Shown piece after piece: positions 28,479 to 38,160 of a stretch of 64,000 bases of DNA. Position 1 is the stretch's first letter. Every line of letters begins with the position of its first letter. The DNA comes from Methanolobus vulcani (lineage in GTDB: Archaea; Halobacteriota; Methanosarcinia; Methanosarcinales; Methanosarcinaceae): contig NZ_VIAQ01000006.1 in the NCBI RefSeq assembly GCF_006546655.1, forward strand, positions 186,001-250,000. Reading direction: 5' to 3'. The notes beneath the pieces were generated by a model that saw only the letters and a program-made list of their open reading frames with translations, ran no database searches and was not told the DNA's origin. The position numbers and the translations under genes were made by a program.

Positions 28479-30180
28479 ACATTGATTCCGGTGCACCGAT
28501 ACCAAGAGTATCAAGAGCATTTGCAAGAACTATCTTTGCACAGTTTACAAGAGCCAGCCTGCTTGCTCTAATGTCATCCTCCTCAGCACTTACAACAGGC
28601 ACGAACCTGTAGAACTGATTGAAGGCGTCTGCAAGTTCCCTGGCATAGATTGCTATTGTGTGTGGTTTTAAGTCCCTTGCACAGATATTGATTATACTGT
28701 CAAAGGATGCCATCTTCTTGATCAGGTCAACCTCGGTATCCTCGGTGAGAAGTGATGGATCAATTTCCTCTGCAGGGTTCCACTTGCCTTCCTCTTCTGC
28801 TTTCTTGAGTATATTGCATGCCCTTGCATGTGAATACTGAATGAAAGGTGCTCCCTGTTTCTCGAAATCAAGGGCTTCTTCCCAGTTGAAAACTGTGGAT
28901 TTTTCAGGGGATACTTTCACAATATCGTACCTGACAGCACCGATTCCAACCATGCTGGCAACCTCTTTTTTAAACTCATCGTCCATTTCAGGCCTGCGTT
29001 TATCGACCTCAGCATAAGCACGCTCCTCTATCTGATCAAGCAGGTCATCGGCTGAGATGAACTTTCCTCGGCGGGTGCTCATGGAACCTTCTGGAAGTGA
29101 TACGAACTCGAAAATTACAATTTCAGGCTCTTTCTTGCCTATTGCGTTGAGAGTTGCTTTAAGCTGTCCAGATATGAGTTTGTGGTCTGCACCCAGAACA
29201 TCGATCATACGGTCTGCACGCTCGCCTTTCCACTCATGGTAGGCAAGGTCACGTGTTGTATAAAGAGAGGTTCCATCAGTACGCTGGATGACAAGAGTCT
29301 TTTCAAAACCGTAATCTGCAAGGTCTACTACAAGAGCACCGTTGTCATCTGAAGTTCTTCCTGTTGCTTTGATCTCCTCAACAATTCTGGAAACCGCACC
29401 GGAACGGATAAAACCTGATTCATGAGGGAAATTGTCATGGCTGACATTCATTCTCAAAAGAGTCTGCTTGATACCTGTTACTGCAAATTCAACAGCTTCA
29501 GCAAAGCTCTTTATGGTTTCCTCATCACCACTTTCAACAAGCTGCATGCGTTTGTCAATTTCTGCAACCTTGTCTGGTTCTTCGTTGAGGATAACATTTG
29601 CCTTGATGTAAACATCTGCTATTGCATGGTCTGGCTTTTTTGATGTGTCGAACTCAAAGAGTGAAAGAGCCCATGAAACAATAGCAATCTGGCGGCCCAT
29701 ATCATTGACATAGTACTGGGTCTCAACTTCATAGCCTGCTTTCTTGAGTATTCTGACAAGTGTGTCGCCGATTATGGAATTGCGTATGTGGCCTACGTGA
29801 AGAGGACCGTTGGGGTTAGCAGAAGTGTGCTCAAGAAGGATCTTTCCTTCACAGAAATTACCGCCGAAGTTTTCTTTTTCTTCAAGGATGGTTTTTACGG
29901 TATTGTCAACGTAATTGCGGCCTGCATCAATATTGATGTATGGACCAACTGTTTTGATATCACCTATCAGGGAACCTTCAGGTAATTCAATTGCAGCAAC
30001 TATTTTGTCAGCAAGCTCTTTTGGATTGCACTTTGCCTGTGCAGCCAGCCTGAAAGCTACCTTTGAAGCAATATCAGCATGCTGTGATGGCTCAAGCCCA
30101 AGATCATCTGTCTCATATCCAAGGGACTTCAGAGCATTGTCAAGAGCCTCTGTAACCTGTCTTTCAAATTCTAGGAACAA
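28477..30180 (-). CDS. argS: arginyl-tRNA synthetase
   Basis: 567 residues from TTG 30180, which has AGGTG 6 nt upstream; the protein then begins MFLEFERQV, as in archaeal homologues. The longer frame to GTG 30189 overlaps this ribosome site. Class I HIGH motif is HVGH in NPNGPLHVGHIRNS; the KMSKS loop is weak (STRRGKFIS), as usual for ArgS. An N-terminal Add-1 domain and a C-terminal DALR anticodon domain (INICARDLKPHTIA onward) complete it. It follows prf1 by 26 nt on the same strand. Confidence 0.96.
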   Translation of the reverse strand: MFLEFERQVTEALDNALKSLGYETDDLGLEPSQHADIASKVAFRLAAQAKCNPKELADKIVAAIELPEGSLIGDIKTVGPYINIDAGRNYVDNTVKTILEEKENFGGNFCEGKILLEHTSANPNGPLHVGHIRNSIIGDTLVRILKKAGYEVETQYYVNDMGRQIAIVSWALSLFEFDTSKKPDHAIADVYIKANVILNEEPDKVAEIDKRMQLVESGDEETIKSFAEAVEFAVTGIKQTLLRMNVSHDNFPHESGFIRSGAVSRIVEEIKATGRTSDDNGALVVDLADYGFEKTLVIQRTDGTSLYTTRDLAYHEWKGERADRMIDVLGADHKLISGQLKATLNAIGKKEPEIVIFEFVSLPEGSMSTRRGKFISADDLLDQIEERAYAEVDKRRPEMDDEFKKEVASMVGIGAVRYDIVKVSPEKSTVFNWEEALDFEKQGAPFIQYSHARACNILKKAEEEGKWNPAEEIDPSLLTEDTEVDLIKKMASFDSIINICARDLKPHTIAIYARELADAFNQFYRFVPVVSAEEDDIRASRLALVNCAKIVLANALDTLGIGAPESM

Positions 30181-30206
30181 AAATAACACCTACATTAATT
30201 ATTAGA

Positions 30207-31451
30207 TCAGACACCGGTACTGAATCTCAGAATGGCTACTATTCCACCAAATGCATTCAGAAGCTGGGAACCTTCGTCAAAGTCGGTTGATATGAACTCC
30301 ACCTGTGTTGCCATCTGGTCAGCAAGTTCTGAAAGTTCATCTACGATGTCCACTCTTTCTATCATTTCTACGTTTGAACCGCATACAGGACAGGGGATAG
30401 CGGAATTGTCTTCCTCACCAGGTTTGAAATTACGTGTAATTCCACCCTCATAGTCTCCGTTGGGACATTTTAGAGTGAGTCTCTCAGCCCTGAGACCTTC
30501 TGAGATCATAAGGATCTCTACTGCACCGATATTCAGGTTCTCACGGACCTGAGCTTCTCCGTATGCAGCCTTGCCGGAATCGGAAACAAGTTCTGCAAAG
30601 AAACGCTGCATGAGCTTTTTCTCAACCATAAGGTCAAGGTCTGAAAGTCTTTCACTGGCAGCATTCACCAGTTCAGAAAGACCGGATTCATCGGTGTATG
30701 CAACATCAAAAAGACCAAGTACCTTTTTCTGGATCTCATGATGCAGGAACTCTCCTGACTCAAATTCTTCCTTTGTGGGAGAAGGACCTCCGATAAGGAC
30801 ACCTTCGAAGTCCTTGTGATCAATTGTCAGGAAAACATCACTGGCAGCATCACCTATTCGCTTGTAGAAATCGTGAATTGCAATAAGCCTGAGCTGCTGG
30901 AACCTGTGAGCACTCTGACCTCCTTTTCTCTGTTTTCCCGGAACAGTAGATGTCAGGTTTCTGTGAGCTTCTATGCGCTTTCCTACAAGAAGACCGACTG
31001 TTGCTTCTCTTCTGTCAAGAACCAGAAGACCGTATGTCTTTGCATCCTTAAGCATTTCCTCAAGCGGTTCAAGGAAGAATGCGGAATCACAGTGATATCT
31101 GTATGTGACTATTGGCTGGGGAGGTTCGACTATACGTGTTTCCATGTTGGTTTTGTTAGCACCGATATCCACAGCACCTGTGAAGAAAACAATACCGTTC
31201 TCAGGAACTTCCACATATCTGAGCCTTGAAAGCAGGGATTCCAGTGCACCCTGCACGTTGTCACGTGTAACTTTGGACTTGATGTTAGCAGCCTGTCCGT
31301 GCTCGGTCCTGAGCTGGGATGTGACATCAGATATTTGCTTTGTGGGGGGGATATACAAAGAGATAAGTTCGGTACCACGTCCTTTTTTGGTACGTAGCTC
31401 CTCTAATGATTTTTTAAATTCATATTTTGAATGAGCAGATTGTTCTGACAT
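30207..31451 (-). CDS. prf1: peptide chain release factor aRF1
   Basis: 414 residues. All three functional sites are visible: the stop-codon reading NIKS (56-59), YxCxxxF (Y119-C121-F125), and the peptide-release GGQ (177-179). The C-terminal domain has a four-cysteine zinc site (CPNGDY... CPVCG). aRF1 reads UAA, UAG and UGA, so in this organism it competes with tRNA-Pyl for UAG. Nothing in the visible stop-codon pocket deviates from the archaeal pattern. It is co-directional with taw1 and argS. Confidence 0.96.
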   Translation of the reverse strand: MSEQSAHSKYEFKKSLEELRTKKGRGTELISLYIPPTKQISDVTSQLRTEHGQAANIKSKVTRDNVQGALESLLSRLRYVEVPENGIVFFTGAVDIGANKTNMETRIVEPPQPIVTYRYHCDSAFFLEPLEEMLKDAKTYGLLVLDRREATVGLLVGKRIEAHRNLTSTVPGKQRKGGQSAHRFQQLRLIAIHDFYKRIGDAASDVFLTIDHKDFEGVLIGGPSPTKEEFESGEFLHHEIQKKVLGLFDVAYTDESGLSELVNAASERLSDLDLMVEKKLMQRFFAELVSDSGKAAYGEAQVRENLNIGAVEILMISEGLRAERLTLKCPNGDYEGGITRNFKPGEEDNSAIPCPVCGSNVEMIERVDIVDELSELADQMATQVEFISTDFDEGSQLLNAFGGIVAILRFSTGV

Positions 31452-31640
31452 TGTGTGAATACTCCATTTAAGTAAAGTGATTATCTATATCTTCGATTAT
31501 TTTGGTTGCTTATCTATGCCGTTGCTATAAATATAAGTTGTGACACAGACAGTAATAGTAACTATTTCCGGTATGATGAGACATACAATAGTAGAATGCT
31601 TTAAACATGGCCCAGGCTCCTATAGAAAAAATGTATTTTG

Positions 31641-32603
31641 TCAAAGAAGATGTGTAACTGAACCATCTTTTGACAGTAAAACGACCCTGCTGACCTCAAC
31701 ATCATCAGCTACTTTGTAACCAAGATGCTGTGCTAATTTTTCTGAAAATTGCATTACCTCATCATGTGAAGGCATTGCTTCACGTGGTAATCTCTTACGT
31801 GAAAAACCAAGATGCATATAGGCTTTGACCTCAATGTAATCAGGTTCTGCTATTTTTATGAGTTTTGCATAACCTTGCGGGTCAAACATATTGACGCCTT
31901 TTACAAGTGTAATACGTATAACAGTTCTTGTTTCCTTTTCCCTGAGTATCTCCAGGGATTTGAGAATGTTGTCCCAGAGAGCAGGAGATTTCGGCTGGCA
32001 GACCTTTTCGTAGGTTTCCCTGTCAGGAGCATCAAGGCTCATGTATAACTGGGCAGGGTTTATCTTTGCCATCATTTCAGGAACAGTACCGTTGCTCACA
32101 ACGAAAGTGGTAAAATCCTGTGCCTTGAACTCATCGACTAGCTCGTCAAGATAAGGGAAAAGAGTAGGCTCTCCTGAGAGAGAGATGGCAACATGCTTTG
32201 GATCGTTGCCCTCTTTCCAGCGTTCAAGGGGTGCAGAACCTCCAAAACCTGATATGAGCTTTCTCTGGGATTCTATTGAAGACCCCACTATTTCCACTGG
32301 AGAGTCCCATCCAACAGGCATGGGAACGTCTACTTCCGTAGGTCTCCAGCAGTGCAGACACTTCTGGTTACACATAAGGGTTGGGGTCATCTGAAGACAG
32401 CGATGAGATGTAATACCATAGAATACGGATTTGTAGCATTCGCCTTCATCTTTTATTGACCTGCGAAGCCACATGCATGTCTTGACAGCACTATGCCTGC
32501 CTGCAAGACTGTAGCCCTGTTTTTTTAACAGGCTCTTAAAATCTGTGATTCCCGATTCGTCATCGCTGGAATCTTTATTTTTGTTCTTTCTTCTGCGAGA
32601 CAT
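31641..32603 (-). CDS. taw1: tRNA 4-demethylwyosine synthase Taw1 (radical SAM)
   Basis: 320 residues from ATG 32603; an in-frame extension to 32681 has no family sequence. The radical-SAM cluster is C78xxxC82xxC85 (MCNQKCLHCW). A second cluster is formed by C43, C56 and C69, with the equal 13-residue spacing known from the archaeal enzyme. It condenses pyruvate with m1G37 of tRNA-Phe to make the tricyclic base. The neighbouring prf1 and argS are also translation genes. Confidence 0.94.
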   Translation of the reverse strand: MSRRRKNKNKDSSDDESGITDFKSLLKKQGYSLAGRHSAVKTCMWLRRSIKDEGECYKSVFYGITSHRCLQMTPTLMCNQKCLHCWRPTEVDVPMPVGWDSPVEIVGSSIESQRKLISGFGGSAPLERWKEGNDPKHVAISLSGEPTLFPYLDELVDEFKAQDFTTFVVSNGTVPEMMAKINPAQLYMSLDAPDRETYEKVCQPKSPALWDNILKSLEILREKETRTVIRITLVKGVNMFDPQGYAKLIKIAEPDYIEVKAYMHLGFSRKRLPREAMPSHDEVMQFSEKLAQHLGYKVADDVEVSRVVLLSKDGSVTHLL

Positions 32604-32698
32604 CTCTGGGTCTAGTATAAGTTCAGTATATATAAACCTGTGGAAAAGAAGGATTTTATCAGAGAATCCGGAAAAATCCAAAGAGAAGGGGTAGCAGA

Positions 32699-32730
32699 CA
32701 CCGGCCCAGAAATGTTAAAATGGGCCGGTG
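32699..32730 (-). terminator. strong hairpin terminator after mtbA
   Basis: A perfect 10-bp GC-rich stem, CACCGGCCCA/TGGGCCGGTG, with a 12-nt loop, 50 nt after the mtbA stop. No long U tract follows. It would end or stabilise the 3' end of the mtbA transcript and separates it from taw1. Confidence 0.6.
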
Positions 32731-32780
32731 CTACGGAGGGGGAAACAAGGTGTTAGCTCATTTCAACTAAAACTACACAT

Positions 32781-33800
32781 CTAGTACTTGTGGCTCTTTG
32801 CCACTTCAATCATCGCCTGGAGATTGACTGTTGGCGTCTTGCTTACAGTACCGCATCCCGGTGCAAGCAGACCGATTCCTGCATCTACCACTTTCTGTGA
32901 CTGTTCCTTTATTGCTTCAGGAGTCTGGTTCCAGAGCATGTTAACAGGGTCGAGGTTTCCGACGATAACAGCATTCTTTACATTTCCTACAGCTGTTGCA
33001 GCATCCACATTCTGGTCAACGCTTATACCGTCTACACCACAGGTTTCCATGAGTGAGAGACCCAGAGTAGTGTCACCACACACGTGAAGGACTACAGGTA
33101 CATTGAGTTCATGCATTGCATCGCAGATCTTCTTGTGGTAAGGTACGACAAATTTCTCGTAGAATTCATTACCAATAAGCTGAGCACTTGCGGTTGGATC
33201 GATGATGACCATTGTGTCGGCACCGTTCTCTACCATCTTCTTTGCATAAGCAACGTTGAATTCTGTTGTGAACTCCATGAGTGCAAGACCGAATTCCTCA
33301 TTTGTCATGATAGCCATGAACCATTCGTCACCATTGATGTGCTGAGCAAGGGAGAAAGGACCGATCATACTACCCATGATAGGGAGTTCGTCTCCATACT
33401 TGTCTGCAAGGATTTTAATTGCATCACATACGACATTTATCCTGCCATTGCTAAGATCATAGCCTTTAAGATTTTCGATATCTTCCATTGTCTTTACAAC
33501 ATGACCAATTACTGATGGCTGCTGTTCCTGTGTACCGTCCTTGATCTCACAGCCGAAGAACTCAGCTTCTGCAGTGATGTCAAAAGGAACACGTACTGCT
33601 TCAAATCCAACTACTGTGTGACCTGCTTCTGCAAGTGTTGCCATTTTTTCGGCATCGTAGTTTGCCTCAGGCCAGAAGGCTCCGCAGGCTTCCATCTGCT
33701 CAACTGTACCTGTCTGGGTAACACAGACAGCAGGCATCCTGTCAACTGGCTGGCCAGTGAGTACACGGGATAATCTTTCTTTCGGGGTATATTCTGCCAT
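32781..33800 (-). CDS. mtbA: methylcobamide:coenzyme M methyltransferase MtbA
   Basis: 339 residues, uroporphyrinogen-decarboxylase fold. It moves the methyl group from methylated MtmC, MtbC or MttC to coenzyme M. The zinc ligands that activate the thiol are H239, C241 (LHVCGDT) and C316 (APGCGTV). Context is the methylamine island that starts immediately to the right. The stop codon is UAG (32781-32783 on the plus strand reads cta); readthrough would add the UAG residue and five more before UGA. A methanol-specific MtaA is possible for the family, but the genes nearby are all methylamine genes. Confidence 0.93.
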   Translation of the reverse strand: MAEYTPKERLSRVLTGQPVDRMPAVCVTQTGTVEQMEACGAFWPEANYDAEKMATLAEAGHTVVGFEAVRVPFDITAEAEFFGCEIKDGTQEQQPSVIGHVVKTMEDIENLKGYDLSNGRINVVCDAIKILADKYGDELPIMGSMIGPFSLAQHINGDEWFMAIMTNEEFGLALMEFTTEFNVAYAKKMVENGADTMVIIDPTASAQLIGNEFYEKFVVPYHKKICDAMHELNVPVVLHVCGDTTLGLSLMETCGVDGISVDQNVDAATAVGNVKNAVIVGNLDPVNMLWNQTPEAIKEQSQKVVDAGIGLLAPGCGTVSKTPTVNLQAMIEVAKSHKY

Positions 33801-34428
33801 AAATTAATCTCCGTATTGTGATTATTTCCAAATTCGCCTCATACACATATATATTTTTCTATTGCCGGTCGGTAAGAATATATAGTAGAATAAGGGAGAA
33901 ATGACTGGAAAGAGATAAATAGTAGATTAATAGCCTTTTTAAGGATCAATATAGATAAAGAATATCAATAATAAATAACGCTTGTTAATATTGTTTTTTG
34001 GAACAGATGAATTTGTCGACCACTTACCAAAAAGGCTATTACATCCATTAGAAGTTTAGGTGATCCCTAAATTCAGGTCTTTTTTTAACCGGACGTATTC
34101 AGCATAAAATATAAGTAATAGTTATTAAAAACGGGCAAGTTAAAAGTAAAAAACAACACATAAAAATACCCCATATAAGAAGAAATAATTGAATCGTTTT
34201 GTTTACTGCAATATTGCCGCATATAATATTTACTGAAATATTCGTCATAAATTCATTAAACTATCGAATAAATCAGATTCAATTGGCATAATATCTAGTT
34301 GTAAGCCGTTATATCTCCATAAAACATACAAAAATATAAGTAATAGAACCAATTCTTATTTATAACAATAAAAAAAGATTTTCAAAAACTGTATTACTGA
34401 TAACCTATTCTTTTGAAGGAGATTCGTC
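33801..34428. promoter_or_regulatory. 628-nt divergent regulatory region between mtbA and the mtmB paralogue
   Basis: No gene is visible. The region is very AT-rich, with TATA-like sequences near 33847 (for mtbA) and 34365 (for the plus-strand gene). A 13-bp perfect inverted repeat, TAATAGCCTTTTT at 33928-33940 and its complement at 34029-34041, encloses 88 nt. A 16-bp direct repeat, AAAATATAAGTAATAG, occurs at 34106-34121 and 34331-34346. GAAGGAGA precedes ATG 34429. Long leaders are known for methylotrophic methyltransferase genes in Methanosarcina; whether that applies here is inference. Confidence 0.5.
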
Positions 34429-35802
34429 ATGCAAAACATCTACAAGTACCTCAAATATGCCATTGGAGGGGAAAAACGTACAGAAAGAGAACATGACATC
34501 AAGGTATTCAAAAAATCAGAAGAACTGGCTCTTAAATACGGAATAGAATATGATCCCAAAATTTTTGTTCCAGATGACCTTGAAATGGCAGATGCTGCCT
34601 TTGAAGCAGGAATTGAACTCCTGCATTCGGTAGGAATATTCTGCAGAAGCACCCAACGTATCATCGACATAGACGAAGAGGACATCCTCAAAGCACTCAA
34701 TATAACAAATCCCCTTGAGATTGGCAGACTCAAAGAAAAAGTGGTTGTTCCGCAGCGTTATCCCATGGTGTCTTTCCCGCCTACAATCATCGGCGGACCT
34801 ATGGGAGGAAGTGTATCTGAGGAGAACTTCCTTTACATAAACCTGAGTTCTGTTCAGGAAAATGTTGTTCAGGGAATTTACAGCGGTGCCATGAAACAGT
34901 TTGGAGGAGAATACATCCATCCAAAAAGCCCACTTGAGATGCTGGCAGTCCTGAAAGCAGCCCGAAATGAAAGGCTTGCAACAAAAATAGCTGGCAGGGA
35001 AGGACTTGCCCTTATGGGACCAAGCACCCCAACACTTACTACATCATCTTTACTTGTTTCATCAGATGAACTCTATTCAAGTGCCGATCCACAGGAAGTA
35101 TACATGGACGACCTGAAGGTAGATTATGAAATACTTTCAAAATGTATCTATCATCAGGAGCATGGCAACCACTATATATCTGGTCAGGTACCTGTCTTCG
35201 GTGGACCATGTATAGGCTCTCCGGAAGGGCTTGCAATAATAGATGTTGCTGAAACACTGCAATCCAAAGTTCTGGCACACTCCAGCATACATGCATCCGG
35301 CGCGGTGCACGCCGATACAGGATCATCCTCTGCCGGGGAGATAATGTGGGCATCCAACCTGTCATCACTTGCTATTTCCAGAAACATGAACTACTACACA
35401 GCAAGATATTACTGGAATTCAGCCGGAATCTGCACTGATATGATGTTCTACGAAACTGCCGCACAGGCAATTGGTGATACTGTTTGCGGAAGGAATATGC
35501 TTCTTGGACCAACCGGTCGCCTTGGAAGCGTCCCTGACCATTCCTCTGGCCTTGAATCCAGATTTATGGGAGAAATGGCACAGATGGCAACACACCTGAC
35601 ACTTTCAGAAGCTAACACCCTTGTAGCTAAAATATATGCTAAATATGCTGACCGTCTCAAGTCTCCTCCGGAAGGAAAGCCATTTGAAAAATGCTACAAC
35701 ATCCGTTCTGAATACGATATGGAACCCACCGAGGAATACCTGGCACTCTACAGGAAGATCTCTTATGAGATTATGGGTGATATTCCAGGGGAACCTGTTT
35801 AA
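34429..35802 (+). CDS. MtmB-family methyltransferase paralogue lacking pyrrolysine
   Basis: 457 residues, collinear with MtmB (458) throughout: FVPDDLEMADAAFEAGIELL, the C-terminal ICTDMMFYETAAQAIGDTV and PEGKPFEKCYNI all align. At the Pyl202 position the codon is ATG (35014-35016), giving GLALMGPS with M196; no UAG is present. In a hand alignment the pocket residue E229 is kept (E223), but E259 becomes glycine and Q333 becomes arginine. Pyl-free MttB relatives such as MtgB demethylate quaternary amines; a similar new specificity is inferred for this MtmB relative. No corrinoid gene is directly beside it; mtbA is divergent upstream and mtmB1 convergent downstream. Confidence 0.85.
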   Translation: MQNIYKYLKYAIGGEKRTEREHDIKVFKKSEELALKYGIEYDPKIFVPDDLEMADAAFEAGIELLHSVGIFCRSTQRIIDIDEEDILKALNITNPLEIGRLKEKVVVPQRYPMVSFPPTIIGGPMGGSVSEENFLYINLSSVQENVVQGIYSGAMKQFGGEYIHPKSPLEMLAVLKAARNERLATKIAGREGLALMGPSTPTLTTSSLLVSSDELYSSADPQEVYMDDLKVDYEILSKCIYHQEHGNHYISGQVPVFGGPCIGSPEGLAIIDVAETLQSKVLAHSSIHASGAVHADTGSSSAGEIMWASNLSSLAISRNMNYYTARYYWNSAGICTDMMFYETAAQAIGDTVCGRNMLLGPTGRLGSVPDHSSGLESRFMGEMAQMATHLTLSEANTLVAKIYAKYADRLKSPPEGKPFEKCYNIRSEYDMEPTEEYLALYRKISYEIMGDIPGEPV

Positions 35803-35956
35803 GTAAAAGGTAATTTAATTCTAATCTGCTAAACAATAGATTTGTACAAAATCATTCATATTTATTTATGATATGACATGAGAAAATGTACATTTACTCT
35901 TTTTTAAGATTGACTTCAAAACAAGTGATTACTCTGGTATATAATACCAAACAAAA

Positions 35957-36038
35957 TAATTCTATCAAAAAAAGTTGGGTGAGCCAGCGATTAAAAAATC
36001 ACTGGCCACGTTAGGGAAGTGATAAACTACGTTATCAC
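35957..36038 (-). terminator. paired hairpins after mtmB1
   Basis: Two stems follow the mtmB1 stop on the minus strand. First is GTGATAA/TTATCAC (36019-36038, 6-nt loop). Second is an imperfect GCCAGYGATT stem at about 35984-36007, followed on the minus strand by a T7 run at about 35968-35974. Together they form a plausible intrinsic terminator. Confidence 0.5.
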
Positions 36039-36053
36039 AGGGATTCATTCATC

Positions 36054-37430
36054 TTAAAAAGTAAGTCCGAACTCTTCAAGCTTCTTGCGTGCGCCGTCGT
36101 AGACCTTCATATACTCGTCAGTTGGTGTTACGGTAGCAATGTCGTAACATTCCTGGAAGGTCTTACCTTCTGGTGCATTTGCATAGTTACCTTCGTAAGA
36201 GCTTACAAGAAGGTCAAGAACCTTGTTGACATCATCAATGTTCATTCCTGCTGTTGCCCTTGCGACTTCTCCCATCATTCTTGCTTCCATACCGGTTGTC
36301 TTGTCCTGGACAACACCCTTTGCAGCTGCTACACCGGAGAGGATCTCACGGCCGGATGCTGTGTCAGTGATAGACTGAGCGGATGCTTCCAAAAGACACA
36401 TCTCGGTACATGGACCTGCACATGGGTAGTACTGGTTACCGGAGATAATGTTTGTAAACTCGGAGATAGTCGCACATGTCCATCCTGCGATCATGAGGGT
36501 TTCCCTGGTGTTGGTTGATCCCCAGCGGATGTGGACCGGACCGTCAAGGTGCCAGCTTGCATTGCTCATTACGAATGCATTGATGTGGGTTGCGATATCT
36601 ACGATAGCGGTTTCTTCTATGCCTCCGGCATAGCCACCAAAGATAGGCATCTGCTCATCCATGATGATGTCACTGTTACCCTGATAGTGTGCCATCACAC
36701 TGATAGCATCAAGGTCGATCTTAAGCTCATTGAGCTGAGATACCTCGTGACTGTCACTGCAGACCTGGCCACCGACGCAGTCTGAAGCGATATTTCCCTG
36801 AGCGGACAGGGAAGTCTCTGGTCCCTATATGCCCATGCCTGGCCTTCCGGCCATTGCTGCTGCGGTCTTGATGAGCCTGGTTTCGGTCTTTGCTGCAAGG
36901 ACCTCGTATGGACTCTTTGGAATTGGTGGCTTGCCACGGACTGTCATCATGACACCGTTGACAATTGTGTCGACTTCCTTCTCAAGAGCATAGCTCATGT
37001 GAACTGGCATAAACATGTCTTCGGAAATAGGGGAACCTGTTGGACCACCCTGTACTATTGGCTTTCTCTTGTCGCCAACGTTTCTCTTCTGGACCCTTAC
37101 AGCGTCCCTGCCGGTACCCAGTGTGAATTCCTTCTGGACGTTGTTAAGAGCATCCCAGATCTCAGCTTCTGTGTACTTTACTACACGGCTGGTGTCTGTA
37201 CAGAAGATACCACAGTCAAGGAGCATCTCAAAACCTGCCTTAAAGAGGTTCTCCATCATGTCCTTGTCAGTTGGTACAAACTCGTTCTTGAAATCAAGGT
37301 TGTATTTCTGTTTGAGTTCCATTGCCTTCATTGGGATTGTCATAAGGTCCCAGTCATCCTGGGTCATCTTCTCTCCCTTCTTTGCCCTCTCATAGAACTC
37401 AAAACAATCAAGTGATCTTGCAAATGTCAT
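36054..37430 (-). CDS. mtmB1: monomethylamine methyltransferase MtmB, copy 1 (UAG = pyrrolysine 202)
   Basis: 458 residues when the in-frame UAG (plus-strand cta, 36825-36827) is read as Pyl202, exactly the length and Pyl position of the family. The local sequence is GRPGMGI-Pyl-GPETSLSAQGN. The pocket residues E229, E259 and Q333 known from the MtmB structure are present. It methylates the corrinoid of MtmC with monomethylamine, releasing ammonia. The mtmC1 gene precedes it by 12 nt, and GAGGTAT serves as ribosome site. Around the UAG, 263 bp are identical to copy 2. Confidence 0.97.
36790..37052 (-). repeat. 263-bp tract identical to 57417-57679, spanning the Pyl codon of mtmB
   Basis: Base-by-base comparison at a fixed offset of 627 relative to the UAG shows no difference from 36790 to 37052, while mismatches resume on both sides (36789 and 37053). 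It covers codons 127-213 including UAG 202. Flanking parts of the two genes differ every 10-30 bases, so local gene conversion or selection on the RNA is likely. Confidence 0.85.
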
Positions 37431-37442
37431 TATTATACCTCT

Positions 37443-38099
37443 TTACTGCATAAGGCTGAGTGCAACTCTTGCTGCATCTGCTGCGTTTTCTGCGGTTGCG
37501 TCTGCTCCTATTTCTGCGATCCATGCGTCAGATACTGGTGCTCCACCAAACATGATCTTAACAGAGTCTCTAAGGCCCTCTTCTGCAAGCATGGATACGG
37601 TGTCCTTCTGGCCGAGCATTGAGGTTGTCATGAGTGCTGAACCGACGAGCAGGAGTTTCTTGCCTTTGTTCTTTGCAACTTCTTCTGAGATCTTGTCGTT
37701 TGGTACGTCTACACCCATATCAACGATCTTGAAACCATTTGCTTCAAGCATGGTTGTTACAAGGCGGTGACCGATATCGTGAATGTCTCCTTCCTGCACG
37801 TAGGTGATAGCAAGACCTACACCTTCGTCATCTGCACCTTTTTCTTCTGCAAGAATAGGTACAAGAATTTCCATTGCTGCATTCATTGCCTTTGCAGACA
37901 TCATGATCTGTGGGAGATAGACCTCTGCTGCTTCAAACTTGTCTCCAATGATCTTCATACCTACTGAAAGACCGTCATTAATGATCTCAACTGCTGTCAT
38001 ACCTGCATCCAGAGCTTCCTGAGTTGCTTCGGCACAGCCATTAATGTTCTGAGTGACAATTGTGTCCCTGAGTTTGTCTAACATTTCCTGATTTGACAT
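37443..38099 (-). CDS. mtmC1: monomethylamine corrinoid protein MtmC, copy 1
   Basis: 218 residues. An N-terminal helical cap is followed by the cobalamin-binding domain. The base-off ligand motif is D105-I-H107-D-I-G110 in EGDIHDIGH, followed by GSALMTTSM and MFGGAPV. H107 should coordinate cobalt. It carries the methyl group from MtmB to MtbA. GGAGG lies upstream of the start, and mtmB1 follows 12 nt after the stop. The last 100 bp and the intergenic spacer are identical to copy 2. Confidence 0.96.
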   Translation of the reverse strand: MSNQEMLDKLRDTIVTQNINGCAEATQEALDAGMTAVEIINDGLSVGMKIIGDKFEAAEVYLPQIMMSAKAMNAAMEILVPILAEEKGADDEGVGLAITYVQEGDIHDIGHRLVTTMLEANGFKIVDMGVDVPNDKISEEVAKNKGKKLLLVGSALMTTSMLGQKDTVSMLAEEGLRDSVKIMFGGAPVSDAWIAEIGADATAENAADAARVALSLMQ

Positions 38100-38160
38100 A
38101 TATTAGCCTCCAAAATCTATTTCTGTTTTTTATTTTGTGAAAGATGGTAATCAAAAGAAA

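Noticed and set aside
36054-37430. mtmB, mtbB and mttB as split or frameshifted pseudogenes
   Set aside because: Each break is a single in-frame UAG at the exact Pyl position of the family (202, 356, 334), with full family sequence on both sides, and pylT is present.
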